A program made the translations under genes and the position numbers. Under the pieces are notes generated by a model, which did not search any database, was not told where the DNA came from, and saw only the letters and a program-made list of their open reading frames with translations. From Myxococcota bacterium (GTDB lineage Bacteria > Myxococcota_C > UBA6777), in the NCBI GenBank assembly GCA_023150835.1, contig JAKLKB010000034.1, forward strand, positions 1 to 49,419: 49,419 nt of DNA, in the 5' to 3' direction. Each line of letters opens with the position of its first letter. The first letter of the stretch is position 1. Below are positions 18,475-26,520 of the stretch, piece after piece.

Positions 18475-18502
18475 CTTGACGCACCAAGCCAAAAGTTTTT
18501 CC
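18475..18502 (-). promoter_or_regulatory. candidate ECF-type promoter upstream of the sigma gene
   Basis: On the minus strand, GGAAAAAC (18502-18495) is followed after a normal interval by CGTCAAG (18481-18475). This resembles the ECF/sigma-E pattern GGAAC - N16 - CGTC. It lies about 50 bp before the first possible start of the sigma gene, which would fit autoregulation. The match is imperfect (GGAAA, not GGAAC) and only one site supports it. Confidence 0.3.
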
Positions 18503-18540
18503 AAAAAATCACCCTTCCACAGGAATTGCACAATTGGATG

Positions 18541-18612
18541 GCTTTTGTGGGGTTTTACCCCATACCCCACAAGGGAGCGCAGCTCCCTTGACCCTGTATC
18601 GTATCACCCCGG
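18541..18612 (+). repeat. dispersed repeat module B (partial copy)
   Basis: This is the palindrome TGTGGGGTTTTACCCCATA followed by CCCCACAAGGGAG, then CTCCCTTGACCCTGTATCG. It matches module B at 1719-1765 and, inverted, 26440-26500. The 227-bp spacer between the sigma gene and the downstream outer-membrane-like gene otherwise holds only the candidate promoter. Confidence 0.75.
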
Positions 18613-18650
18613 ACTGAGGATGTGTCGCCCCAAGCTCCCACGATACGATC

Positions 18651-20069
18651 TTAAAAAGTGAACCATGCTCCCAGCCCCACGGGCATCTGTACAAGATGCG
18701 GTGCGTCGGTGCTGCCCTCTGTTGGAGAGAAACCAAACGGCGGCAGATAATGCACCGAAAGATCCAGCGACAACGTGAACCATGACGCCAATTCAAGCCG
18801 CAGCCTCGCCCCCAACGCAAAGCCCCACCCCGACACCAGCGCATATTTCTGCTCTCCGCGATCCACCACCTGAAAATCCATGACCGCCCCTGCCGATATC
18901 TCGACTCGCAAAGGATACGCACCAAGCTTCCACGGCAACAACGGCGACCAACCCAACAAAAACGACGGACGAAATAGCCCGATACTCCGCCCCATCTGCA
19001 ACGTATAAAGATGCGAGCGCAGCCCCACATACAGCGTCCAATCCCCCAACCCCACCCCAAAAAACACAGGCCCCCCAAAATCCGCACGTTGAAACCCCGT
19101 CACCAAAACCTCTGGCACCAACCCCACAGCCACATGAAACCACCGACGTTTCGAGGCCAACGAACGGCTCTGCATCAACGAACCTCGCGGATTGACCGGC
19201 ACAACAGGCAGCAACAACACCGCAAGTTTTTTTTCTCTCGGAGGCTTCGTTGGTTTCGGAGGCTTCGTTATGATCAGGGCTTTTGTTGTATTCGATGTGC
19301 TCGATGTGTTCGATGTGTTCGATGTGTTCGGTGTGTTCGAGGTATTCGGTGTGTTCGATGTGTTCGATGTGTTCGATGTGTTCGATGTGTTCGATGTGTT
19401 CGGTGTGTTCGGTGTGTTCGGTGTGTTCGGTGTGTTCGGTGTGTTCGGTGTATTCGGTGTATTCGGTGTGTTCGGTGTGTTCGATGTATTCGATGTATTC
19501 GGTGTGTTCGGTGTGTTCGATGTGTTCGATGTATTCGGTGTGTTCGGTATACTCGGAGTATTGCGTTGGGGTGGGTTGGATTGAGGAGACGAGGGGTTGG
19601 GATGGGTAGCCAAGCGCTTTCTAGTGATTCGTCGGTTCGTCCGATGTTTTAGGATTTTTCGAGCGCGTATTGGAGGTACAAAGATCACCGATGACGAGGG
19701 CAAAACAAACTGTGCTTGCACAGAAGAAGGTGACGGCTTTTGCTCGATCCAGTCTGCAAAAAGCTCCAGATACACCACCATTGCTCTGGCCCGAACGGTC
19801 GGGGTTTTTAGTTTAGATGGAAGATGAAAAGATCGTATCCATCGACCTTTTTGGATCAAGACGGTGTTGATATCTTGGAGGTGGAGTGTGGTGAGATGAG
19901 GCGTCTGTGTTCGACGAGCAAGGAGCGTATAACCTTCCAACATCAAGAGATGACGGAGTTTTTTGTACTCGCCGCTTTTTTTGTAAGACTCAGGGACATG
20001 CAAGAACACAGGCCGAAGGACAGCAGAGGGGAAACAAAAAAGGCAATACAAAAGCCACAAACAAGGCAT
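18651..20069 (-). CDS. outer-membrane-like protein with Asn-Thr-Pro/Ser repeat linker
   Basis: This encodes 472 aa. A hydrophobic start (LWLLYCLFCFPSAVL) is a probable signal peptide, though no strong ribosome-binding site supports the ATG at 20069. Residues 20-150 form a basic, mixed domain that I do not recognise. Next comes a linker of about 30 NTP/NTS triplets encoded by a 9-bp microsatellite. The C-terminal ~190 residues alternate polar and hydrophobic residues with many Gly and aromatic residues (for example FHVAVGLVPEVLVTGFQ and WGFALGARLRLELA). The protein ends in Phe (GLGAWFTF), typical of an outer-membrane beta-barrel. Function unknown. Repeat-number change would keep frame and alter linker length. 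Confidence 0.65.
   Translation of the reverse strand: MPCLWLLYCLFCFPSAVLRPVFLHVPESYKKSGEYKKLRHLLMLEGYTLLARRTQTPHLTTLHLQDINTVLIQKGRWIRSFHLPSKLKTPTVRARAMVVYLELFADWIEQKPSPSSVQAQFVLPSSSVIFVPPIRARKILKHRTNRRITRKRLATHPNPSSPQSNPPQRNTPSIPNTPNTSNTSNTPNTPNTSNTSNTPNTPNTPNTPNTPNTPNTPNTPNTPNTSNTSNTSNTSNTSNTPNTSNTPNTSNTSNTSSTSNTTKALIITKPPKPTKPPREKKLAVLLLPVVPVNPRGSLMQSRSLASKRRWFHVAVGLVPEVLVTGFQRADFGGPVFFGVGLGDWTLYVGLRSHLYTLQMGRSIGLFRPSFLLGWSPLLPWKLGAYPLRVEISAGAVMDFQVVDRGEQKYALVSGWGFALGARLRLELASWFTLSLDLSVHYLPPFGFSPTEGSTDAPHLVQMPVGLGAWFTF
19289..19557. repeat. 9-bp microsatellite, about 29-30 copies
   Basis: On the plus strand the array reads as GTGTTCGAT / GTGTTCGGT units, with occasional GTATTC variants. 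All are 9 bp, so all six frames remain open through it. The minus strand gives Asn-Thr-Pro and Asn-Thr-Ser triplets inside the outer-membrane-like protein. The copies differ by transitions in two positions and are grouped, which suggests recent expansions of sub-blocks. Confidence 0.92.
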
Positions 20070-20231
20070 TGCGCCACACCATGCTCTCGATCAATCGGCT
20101 GCTACGCAGTCACCCAAAAAACAGCAAAGAACAACGGATCGCGCAGGAAGATTGGTTGTTTGCTCGAAGGCTGTCAAGATCAAAGAGTCCCCCCCGATGC
20201 CACCCCGCCCTTGGAACACAAAGAACACGAC

Positions 20232-20654
20232 TCAGCGGCACAACATCTTGGTGCAGCCGACGTTGCCATTCAAACAGCGGCAGGTATTGCACTTGTCGCG
20301 GAAGCTGCTTCCGTGTGGATAGCGGCGGCCTTTGTAAAAGCAACCTTTGGGCTTGCACGCCATCTTGGTGCAAGCCACAGCACCGTTAAAGCAGCGACAA
20401 GTGTTGCATTGATCGCGAAACGAAGCGTTGTGGGCGTAAGTGCGGCCTTTATAATAGCACTTCTTCATCACGGGTCGACAGATGGCCACATAGCAGCAGC
20501 CTTTTTTGACTTGGCCGACTTTGATCTGTCCTGCGGGGCAGGTCGGAGCGGCACATCGCACAAGGCGACAGTCGATGGCTTGGGCTTCTTGTGTCATCAC
20601 AAAAAGCGCCAAAAAGGCAAAAGATGCAGCAACAAGAATTTTCAATTGTTTCAT
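20232..20654 (-). CDS. small secreted protein with two VWC-like modules
   Basis: This encodes 140 aa. The ATG at 20654 follows GGAGG. A classical signal peptide (MKQLKILVAASFAFLALFVM) ends at QEAQA. After a CxxC-rich segment (CAAPTCPAGQIKVGQ, KKGCCYVAIC) come two modules of the same VWC-like type as in the Kazal proteins. They read CYYKGRTYAHNASFRDQCN and CFYKGRRYPHGSSFRDKCN, each followed by CRC..G.V.CTKM.C. No Kazal domain is present. It is the third gene in this stretch with this module, separated from the other two by the sigma/FecR and barrel genes. Confidence 0.82.
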   Translation of the reverse strand: MKQLKILVAASFAFLALFVMTQEAQAIDCRLVRCAAPTCPAGQIKVGQVKKGCCYVAICRPVMKKCYYKGRTYAHNASFRDQCNTCRCFNGAVACTKMACKPKGCFYKGRRYPHGSSFRDKCNTCRCLNGNVGCTKMLCR

Positions 20655-20717
20655 AGGAGCCTCCAGTCCGGGGTTTGGGTATAGCAGCGTGTGTTTGAAA
20701 ACGCCACAGAAAACGCG

Positions 20718-20744
20718 GAGAGGTCGCAACAGGCGAGACCTCTC
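20718..20744 (-). terminator. stem-loop, possible terminator
   Basis: GAGAGGTC (20718-20725) pairs perfectly with GACCTCTC (20737-20744) across an 11-nt loop. It lies between the enoyl-CoA isomerase stop (minus strand) and the start of the small VWC-like gene. The following minus-strand bases (CGCGTTTTCTG) hold only a short T-run, so termination is possible but weak. Confidence 0.4.
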
Positions 20745-20851
20745 TTCTCGTTCATTTTTCGCTGGACGCCTTGGACTCAAAGAGTGCGCACTTTATTCTC
20801 TAAAGCCCGTGCCAAATTTTTTGGATAAAGAGGAACGGAGGAAAGAGGCGG

Positions 20852-21610
20852 CTACTTGGGGGAGAGGAAGCGCATAAAGGCTTCTTGAGCTTCGGAGGAT
20901 TGGAGGCGCTCGATAAAGAGCGCCCCTTCTTTTTGCAAGGCTTCATGGATCTGTTCACGCAAGGGAGCGCGCAAAAGAGATTTGGTGAGTACGATGGCTT
21001 GGGGGGGTTGGGCAGCGAGTTGACGGGCCATCTCGACGGTGCGATCCCATAGGGATTCGGGAGCAACCAGATGACGCACAAAGCCGATCTCTCGGGCTTC
21101 TTCGGCATCAAAGAATCGACCAGACATCAACAGTTCGCTGGCGTGGTGGATCCCGATCATCCGAGGCAAAAGCAAGGACGAAGCAGCTTCGGGAACAAGT
21201 CCAAGGCTGACGAAAGGCAAGCGGAAGCGGGCATTTGTGGCAGCAAAGACGATATCGCAATGCAACAGCAACGTCGTTCCGATCCCGATGGCAAGGCCAT
21301 TGACGGCGGCGAGGATCGGCTTGGGAAAGTCGATGAACGTCAGTAAGAACTGAAAGACCGGACTATCGGTGCTTGTAGGGGGATCTTGCATAAAGTCCAA
21401 CACATCGTTTCCCGAAGTGAAGCTACCTGCTGTCCCTGTCAAGATCACCGCACGCACGTCAGGATCGGCGGCAGCTTCTTGAAGATAGGTCGTCAATGAC
21501 CGATACATCGACAATGTCAACGCATTTTTCTTTTGTGGGCGAGCGATCCGCAAGCAAACAACGCCCTCTCCCACGTCCTCTCGTTCGATCTCTGTACTTG
21601 GATGAGTCAT
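20852..21610 (-). CDS. enoyl-CoA hydratase/isomerase family protein
   Basis: This encodes 252 aa, the usual size of the crotonase family. I started at the ATG at 21610 (MTHPSTEIEREDV), preceded by GGAGG at 13 nt; the longer frame adds an unlikely leader. The oxyanion-hole segments are SFTSGNDVLDF and VNGLAIGIGTTLLLHCD. The PF-x-SLGLVPEAASS segment places a single Glu in the position used by delta3,delta2-enoyl-CoA isomerases (SGND rather than the hydratase SGAD/GGAD pattern). Isomerase is therefore likelier than hydratase, but both act in fatty acid beta-oxidation. The gene is transcribed away from the tRNA cluster terminator. Confidence 0.9.
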   Translation of the reverse strand: MTHPSTEIEREDVGEGVVCLRIARPQKKNALTLSMYRSLTTYLQEAAADPDVRAVILTGTAGSFTSGNDVLDFMQDPPTSTDSPVFQFLLTFIDFPKPILAAVNGLAIGIGTTLLLHCDIVFAATNARFRLPFVSLGLVPEAASSLLLPRMIGIHHASELLMSGRFFDAEEAREIGFVRHLVAPESLWDRTVEMARQLAAQPPQAIVLTKSLLRAPLREQIHEALQKEGALFIERLQSSEAQEAFMRFLSPK

Positions 21611-21685
21611 CTTGGCTCGGATGCCTCCGAAAATATAGGGAAATTCTTTGTTTTGCCAAAGGCACAAACCGAGGTGAAAACAAAC

Positions 21686-21718
21686 AAAAAAAGCGCTCAA
21701 AGAAGGCTTGAGCGCTTT
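21686..21718 (-). terminator. Rho-independent terminator of the tRNA cluster
   Basis: On the minus strand AAAGCGCTCAA pairs with TTTGAGCGCTTT over a short loop (GCCTTC), then runs into a stretch of seven Ts. It starts just downstream of the last tRNA-Gly and before the enoyl-CoA isomerase gene, so it should end the tRNA transcript. Confidence 0.85.
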
Positions 21719-21725
21719 GGAGATG

Positions 21726-21797
<72 letters not shown>

Positions 21798-21822
21798 AAA
21801 AGATGTCAAAGATCAGAAGAGA

Positions 21823-21897
21823 TGGAGGCGACACCCGGATTCGAACCGGGGATGGAGGTTTTGCAGACCTCTGCCTTAGCCTCTTGGCTATGTCGCC
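21823..21897 (-). tRNA. tRNA-Cys(GCA)
   Basis: The minus-strand acceptor GGCGACA pairs with TGTCGCC. The anticodon loop CTGCAAA gives GCA, and the T-arm contains CCCGGTTCGAATCCGGG. Unlike the two flanking glycine tRNAs, the discriminator T is followed by an encoded CCA (included in the coordinates). Confidence 0.97.
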
Positions 21898-21902
21898 TGA
21901 AG

Positions 21903-21974
<72 letters not shown>

Positions 21975-22000
21975 GTACTGCATCGCCGCAGCGTGGATAC

Positions 22001-22029
22001 TATCTACCCCCCACCCCTTCCTTTGTCAA
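22001..22029 (-). promoter_or_regulatory. sigma-70 type promoter of the tRNA cluster
   Basis: On the minus strand a perfect -35 TTGACA (22029-22024) is followed by a 17-bp spacer and TAGATA (22006-22001) as -10. The predicted transcript would begin about 20 bp before the first tRNA-Gly. Confidence 0.65.
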
Positions 22030-22099
22030 CTACTTTTTTCCGCCTCCCCCGCACTTCTTGGATTTGCTACGCCTCACTTGGGCTTAGGCCCTTCAAACA

Positions 22100-22492
22100 T
22101 CACCCGCGCTTTTTGAGCCGCCAACGACGATCCAATCCACGGATGTGCTGCATCGCCTCTTTCTCTAAGCGCTCAAAATCACGCTGATTTTCGTGAAAAA
22201 CCATCAATCCAATCTTGGCGTTCGGTTGGTGTTGGAAAATAGCCAACGCAACACCACCACTCCCAGAAGACGAAACGGTGTCAAAAGCTCCGAAACCACC
22301 CAGCTTCCAACCTTTTTCGAGGAAGCTTCGTTTGATCTTCTTCAACATCGCCGCGCACTGATCGAGGCTATCCTTTTCAGAGGCAGGCAGTTCATAAACG
22401 TAGAAGCGCACCCACGGCACATCCCCTTTGAAATGAGCCGGTTGACACGACCACAAACAAACGCACAAACAACACAACACAACGCATCGCAT
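22100..22492 (-). CDS. small lipoprotein, unknown function
   Basis: This encodes 130 aa. The start could be the ATG at 22498 or 22492; I prefer 22492 because GGGAG then stands at a normal distance. A short signal (MRCVVLCCLCVCLWSC) ends in a lipobox-like LWSC. The mature part is soluble alpha/beta in character, with FYVYELPASEKDSLDQCAAM and a Gly/Ser-rich segment. I recognise no family. It is next to, and partly entangled with the upstream frame of, the following membrane protein gene (25 bp apart). Confidence 0.65.
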   Translation of the reverse strand: MRCVVLCCLCVCLWSCQPAHFKGDVPWVRFYVYELPASEKDSLDQCAAMLKKIKRSFLEKGWKLGGFGAFDTVSSSGSGGVALAIFQHQPNAKIGLMVFHENQRDFERLEKEAMQHIRGLDRRWRLKKRG

Positions 22493-22517
22493 CAGCATCT
22501 CCCATCCCCTCTCGCCC

Positions 22518-23060
22518 TCAAGGGCCGCATAATTTTTCAACCGCTTTTTTGGCCTCTGCGATCTCCTTCTCTTTCAAAGAAAGAAGCATCTGCACTTTTT
22601 GAAGCGCGGTTTCTATCTCTTTTACAACAGCCCAAGCAGCCGTCGCAGCAGCGGACGCAACGGCTGCTGCCGCTGCCAACGCGACGTTGAGTCCGGGCAT
22701 CCAAGCAAAAGCAATCGCCGCAACCAACGATGCTGCCGCTGCCGTCGCCAAGATCCCAAACGCAGCGATCGCCCCCTTTGCTTTTTCTTGAAGTTCTTTT
22801 TCCGCTTTTTCCAAATCGCTCTTGTTTTTTTGCAAAGCTGCTAAAGACGCTTTGGCCTCTTCGCAAGTGGACGACTGTTGCCGAACTGAGTTGTCTTTTC
22901 CGTAATCTTTCGTCTGCCCCTTCCCAACTGCCGTTCCCACAACCCAGCCAAGCCCCAATAACATCAGCAGAGCAGCAAGAACAACACTTCCATAAAACAC
23001 ACCCGCTGCTATCCCGAGTCCCTCCAATGCAGCAAAAAACACTTGCGAAAGCAAATACAT
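22518..23060 (-). CDS. membrane protein with coiled coil, unknown function
   Basis: This encodes 180 aa. The ATG at 23060 has GGGAG at 8 nt. An N-terminal membrane segment (about residues 15-42) is followed by a coiled coil (about 65-95, with ASLAALQKNKSDLEKAEKEL). An Ala-rich double hydrophobic hairpin (about 98-145) and a second coiled coil near the C-terminus complete it. No catalytic motif was seen. It lies downstream of the kinase remnants, so a link to them is possible but not shown. Confidence 0.65.
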   Translation of the reverse strand: MYLLSQVFFAALEGLGIAAGVFYGSVVLAALLMLLGLGWVVGTAVGKGQTKDYGKDNSVRQQSSTCEEAKASLAALQKNKSDLEKAEKELQEKAKGAIAAFGILATAAAASLVAAIAFAWMPGLNVALAAAAAVASAAATAAWAVVKEIETALQKVQMLLSLKEKEIAEAKKAVEKLCGP

Positions 23061-23080
23061 TGAGCATTCTCCCAGTTCAA

Positions 23081-23117
23081 GTATGATCGTAAAACGTAGT
23101 AGCCCCCTGTGGCTGCC
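23081..23117 (-). repeat. second copy of the pdh intercistronic repeat
   Basis: On the minus strand GGCAGCCACAGGGGGCT is followed by TTACGATCATAC, as at 7576-7617 between aceF and the E3 gene. Here the right arm of the hairpin is incomplete. It lies just upstream of the coiled-coil membrane protein. Confidence 0.6.
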
Positions 23118-23252
23118 AACAATAGAACCTATGAACGACCCTCCGATCGCACCTCTCTCGAAGATTATAAGCCTACGTCTCTCTTCTCGCACAGTCAACG
23201 CCTTTGCCTATCCTCCCCCAAAAAGAAAAGACCGACAGACAGAAACAAACGT

Positions 23253-24012
23253 TCACTCTGCGACAAAAAGTACCTTGGGACCACAGAACCTGCGCAACGC
23301 CGAGACATCCGAGGTTGCGGCCTTTTCCAACAATGGGCTTGGCTTGCTCAACTCCACAACGAGCCACACACCACCCGCGACCAGCAACGCTCCCCCACCA
23401 CCATACGCAAGATTCGCCCCCAGCCCCATCGCACCGGCACTTTCGTAAAGCGCTTTCACTTCTTCGACCATCCCGCTGCTATCGAGGCTTTTTTGTGCGT
23501 CTTGGCGCTTGCCTTGGGCTGCCACCCCCAACCCCACGCCCGCAACAAGACCTGCCACGCCGACACCCAACAACCTTTGCGGTGTGTGCGTGAAACAATC
23601 CGCACAACACTTGATATCCCAACGAAAGGCTTAAAAACCACGGAAGGCGCTTGCCGTACTGCGAAGCGTATTCCTCTTGCAAACTTTCCAGCGTCATGCC
23701 TTCGATAAGCTCTAGTTCTAGGCCAAAACTCGCATATTCGGGCAATTCAAAAGCATCCCGCACCTTGATAAAATGCTCGCTCTGCCGAAGATACTCGGTA
23801 ATCTGTGCCTCTTCTAAGAAAGATAGCTTTTGCAGCTCACGATCCATCAATCGCGTATGTTCTGGAGTTGCAAGCTTCAGCGCGACATCCAACTGCACAC
23901 CAAGCGCGGTCTTTTTGCGCGCACGCCAAACGTCGGCTTGTCCTCCCCCTCCGAGATATTCTTGAAGCGTGTACTGTCCACCGCGCAACGTAAATCCGGG
24001 CTTCAATCGCAT
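23253..24012 (-). pseudogene. Ser/Thr protein kinase remnant B (N-lobe fused out of frame to TM tail)
   Basis: The gene starts normally at 24012 (GGAGG at 8 nt). It encodes a kinase N-lobe: YTLQEYLGGGGQADVWRARKK (glycine-rich loop), VALKLATPE (ATP-binding Lys) and a helix continuing to YQVLCGLFHAHT. The catalytic loop (HRDxKxxN), DFG and the whole C-lobe are missing. Instead the sequence passes, one frame over (around 23590), into PQRLLGVGVAGLVAGVGLGV and a second TM segment, the kind of tail seen on Myxococcota kinases and PEGA-type proteins. The simplest reading is an internal deletion with a frameshift, hence a dead gene. Confidence 0.75.
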
Positions 24013-24053
24013 GAAGCTCGCCTCCTTCTCTTGCGTATCCACACAAAACACCT

Positions 24054-24530
24054 TCAACGCAAAGACCACCACGCCACCAAAAAGATCACCGTCATCAACG
24101 TAGCGCCACCCAAAACCCCCAACAGCGCGACCGTTTGAAGAGACCATCCATGTGATGCCGAAACCGTCTCTGGCGAGCGGCTGGCCCGACGCAAAGTCTC
24201 CAAACGGACAGCGTCTTCTTCCGAAGTCTGCTCATAAGTTTTCATGTAATCAGGCAAAAGTTCCGTTTCTTGTGAATGTAATGAGGGCGGATCATGGGCA
24301 ACTTCAGAAGTCTGCGCATACGAAGCATCTTGGGTGACATACGAAGCATGAGAAAACTCCCGCGCCTGCAAAGAAGCACCCGAGGAGGCTTTCCAGATCC
24401 TGTCCCTCTACCCACTCCATCACAACGCCTAAAAGACCACTGTCGTCCAAAAAATCCAGCGTGCGCACGATATGGGGGTGAATCAAGCGACATTGAATTA
24501 TCTGTTCGCCAACAAGGGGGTCAAGGGGCG
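24054..24530 (-). pseudogene. Ser/Thr protein kinase remnant A (5'-truncated, frameshifted)
   Basis: The minus strand encodes a kinase fragment: VGEQIIQCRLIHPHIVRTLDF, then LLGVVMEWVEGQDLESLLG, covering helix C to the hinge. Its 5' end is cut by a dispersed repeat (24511-24563), which replaces the glycine-rich loop and start. After LESLLG the frame shifts (about 24372) into a polar segment ending in a single membrane helix (WSLQTVALLGVLGGATLMTV) and a stop at 24054. As in remnant B just downstream, the catalytic loop and C-lobe are absent. Confidence 0.7.
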
Positions 24531-24563
24531 ACAGTCTATGGTGGGGTTTGGGGCAACGACCCA
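24511..24563 (-). repeat. dispersed repeat module B (partial copy) at kinase 5' end
   Basis: On the minus strand the stretch reads GGGTCGTTGCCCC, then CAAACCCCACC, then CGCCCCTTGACCCCC. It is a diverged form of the palindrome / CCCCAC / CCCTTGACCCC order seen at 1719-1765 and 18545-18600. Its end coincides with the point where kinase homology begins. Confidence 0.6.
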
Positions 24564-24735
24564 AAAACCGAACCCACAAACACAAAGCAACAAGCGGTCG
24601 TGATCAACGGATCACACCTGTTTTGTGGGTTCGATCCATGCCGCAAAAATGCGACGTTGCGTGTCTTGCTTTGGGCAGTTTTTTGTGGCTCCTTTGGAAG
24701 CGGCCAAAACCTGTCACTTCGCAGAGATCGAAAAG

Positions 24736-26304
24736 ATGCCGAATGCACCCGACGACACAAAAACAGAGACACCCACGCAGATCCCGAGATATTGGGATAT
24801 CTTTTTCTGGTTCATGGCAGCAGGGATCGTCTTTTTGCTGCTTTTTTCGCTTGATTCGTACCCGGGCTTAAACGGAGACGAAGCGTACCAAGGCTTGCTC
24901 AGCGCACCGATGGAAAGCACAACACAACAGGGATCGTTCGGATGGCGTATGCTCACAACGAAGGCTCCTTCGGGCCGTTATCCGCACCCGCTGTTGGCGT
25001 CCTCGATCTATGCGCTTGAACAAGCCTATCCACCGAGCGCGTGGACACTGCGACTTCCTGTCGTGCTTTGGTCCTTGTTGGGTTGTTTGTTGTTGTTTGT
25101 GCTTATGCGTCGGGTGGAGGGGAATGATGCTTTTGCTTCGTGGTCTTATCTGTTGATCTTTGGGTCCCATCCGTTGTTTTTGAGCTATGCGCGTTTTGCT
25201 TGGGAACCGAGTTTGTATGTTGTGGGTGTCGTGTTGTTTTGGGTGCCTTGGTTTTTCGATCGCTCGGTTCGTAAGCGCCTGTCGTTTTGGGGAATGTTGT
25301 TCTTTGGAGCGCTCCTGACTCTCTTTGCGCATCCTGTTTACCTTGTTTTCTTGGTTTGTGCGGCATCGGTCTTGGTGTGGATGCCTCAACATGCTGAGCA
25401 GCCTCGATCGCCCTCATTGACTCAGCGCGTGGTATGGGGACTGTGGGCGATCGTCCTTATCGTCGGGTTGATCTGGATGATAGCACAAATGGGCGTGGCG
25501 GCTTTTGGTGGTTTTTCTGGGCGATACCTTTGGTCTCTCGCGGAGATCTTCAGCGGGATGCGTGCTTTCCAATACATCACAGGCATTCCTTGGGGGATCT
25601 GGCATACGCTTTTGTTCGGATCTTTTTCTCTGCTGTTTTTCGTCTCTTTTCTAGGTTTTTTTCAAAAAGATCGAAAGCGTCTCGGATATCATCTGATTTT
25701 TTTCACATTGTCTTTTGCTTGTTATTTTTTCTTACAATTATTTTTACCACTAACGATCGGCCAAGAGCGCTATATTCTTGTTCTTCTTTTTCCCGCTTGT
25801 TTCTTTTTGGCATCGGGGCTCCAACAATATCCGCTTTTTTGGAAGCGGTGGATGCTTGGCTTGCACACGAGTCTCTGCCTCTTTGCTTTTGTGATGGGCT
25901 ATTTTGTGCAAGGCTGGCAAACGGAGAATCGCCACGCTCACCCCACATTTTGGTCGGGTTCTTCTCCTCAAGATGCCGAACCCAAGAAGAAGATCGCCGA
26001 CTGGCTAAAACAACACCTCCCGCCACAAGCTCCGATCTTCACATCGAATTTTTGGATGGAAAAGACCTTAGCCCACCGACTCCGCCGCCCTGTGAAGATG
26101 TTTTGGCAAGAGGGACAGCTCCATGCCGAATCGATCGATTGGAAAACAATTCCCCATTGGGCGGTCGTCGACTTTCATCTACAAGAGTCCCCGATCTGGC
26201 CGTTGATGCGCTACTTTGATCAACACAAGATCCCTTACCAAAAGTACCACGTCACCACGCAACGAGGGCGTATCCAAGCATGGATCATCCGCTCAGGCCG
26301 CTGA
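24736..26304 (+). CDS. GT-C family glycosyltransferase (GT39/ArnT-like), membrane
   Basis: This encodes 522 aa. I used the ATG at 24736 because the polar N-terminus then leads straight into the first helix; the longer frame starts in repeat DNA. There are about ten membrane helices. The first periplasmic loop carries the conserved acidic motif LNGDEAYQG, the place of the catalytic Asp in GT39/GT83 enzymes using polyprenyl-phosphate sugars. The last ~130 residues form a soluble domain. It is likely to transfer a sugar onto lipid or protein at the periplasmic face; donor and acceptor are not deducible. Confidence 0.82.
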   Translation: MPNAPDDTKTETPTQIPRYWDIFFWFMAAGIVFLLLFSLDSYPGLNGDEAYQGLLSAPMESTTQQGSFGWRMLTTKAPSGRYPHPLLASSIYALEQAYPPSAWTLRLPVVLWSLLGCLLLFVLMRRVEGNDAFASWSYLLIFGSHPLFLSYARFAWEPSLYVVGVVLFWVPWFFDRSVRKRLSFWGMLFFGALLTLFAHPVYLVFLVCAASVLVWMPQHAEQPRSPSLTQRVVWGLWAIVLIVGLIWMIAQMGVAAFGGFSGRYLWSLAEIFSGMRAFQYITGIPWGIWHTLLFGSFSLLFFVSFLGFFQKDRKRLGYHLIFFTLSFACYFFLQLFLPLTIGQERYILVLLFPACFFLASGLQQYPLFWKRWMLGLHTSLCLFAFVMGYFVQGWQTENRHAHPTFWSGSSPQDAEPKKKIADWLKQHLPPQAPIFTSNFWMEKTLAHRLRRPVKMFWQEGQLHAESIDWKTIPHWAVVDFHLQESPIWPLMRYFDQHKIPYQKYHVTTQRGRIQAWIIRSGR

Positions 26305-26326
26305 TCAAAAAAGCAAGCACCCTTTT

Positions 26327-26500
26327 TTAGGCTCGATCTGCTTTGGGTAGAATCGGCACAATGCGCCAAAACCCCCGTGTTCGCAACTGTCCCAAGCGAC
26401 AGAGCCGTTGGTGTGAAAAACCTGTGTTCTCTTCGCCGATACGGGGTCAAGGGGCGCAAGTCCCTTGCGGGGCGTGGGGCCGCGCCCCACAAAACCTATC
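26327..26500 (-). repeat. dispersed repeat module B (long copy), inverted
   Basis: Read on the minus strand, TTTGTGGGGCGCGGCCCCACG is followed by CCCCGCAAGGGA, CCCCTTGACCCCGTAT and GGCGAAGAG. After that come TTTTTCACACCAACGGCTCT, CGCTTGGGACAG and ACACGGGGGTTTTGGC. This parallels 1725-1855 block by block (GGCGAAAAG, TTTTTCAAACCAACAACTCT, CGCTTGAAACAA, ACACGGGGTTTTTGGC). It occupies the space between two convergent genes. Confidence 0.8.
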
Positions 26501-26520
26501 CAACAAGCCACCCATCGATA

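Noticed and set aside
19289-19557. CRISPR array
   Set aside because: Units are 9 bp and contiguous with no unique spacers, and no cas genes are present.
19824-20684. Plus-strand ORF of 286 codons
   Set aside because: It runs antisense to the 5' part of the barrel gene and to the small VWC-like gene, without domain or start signal.
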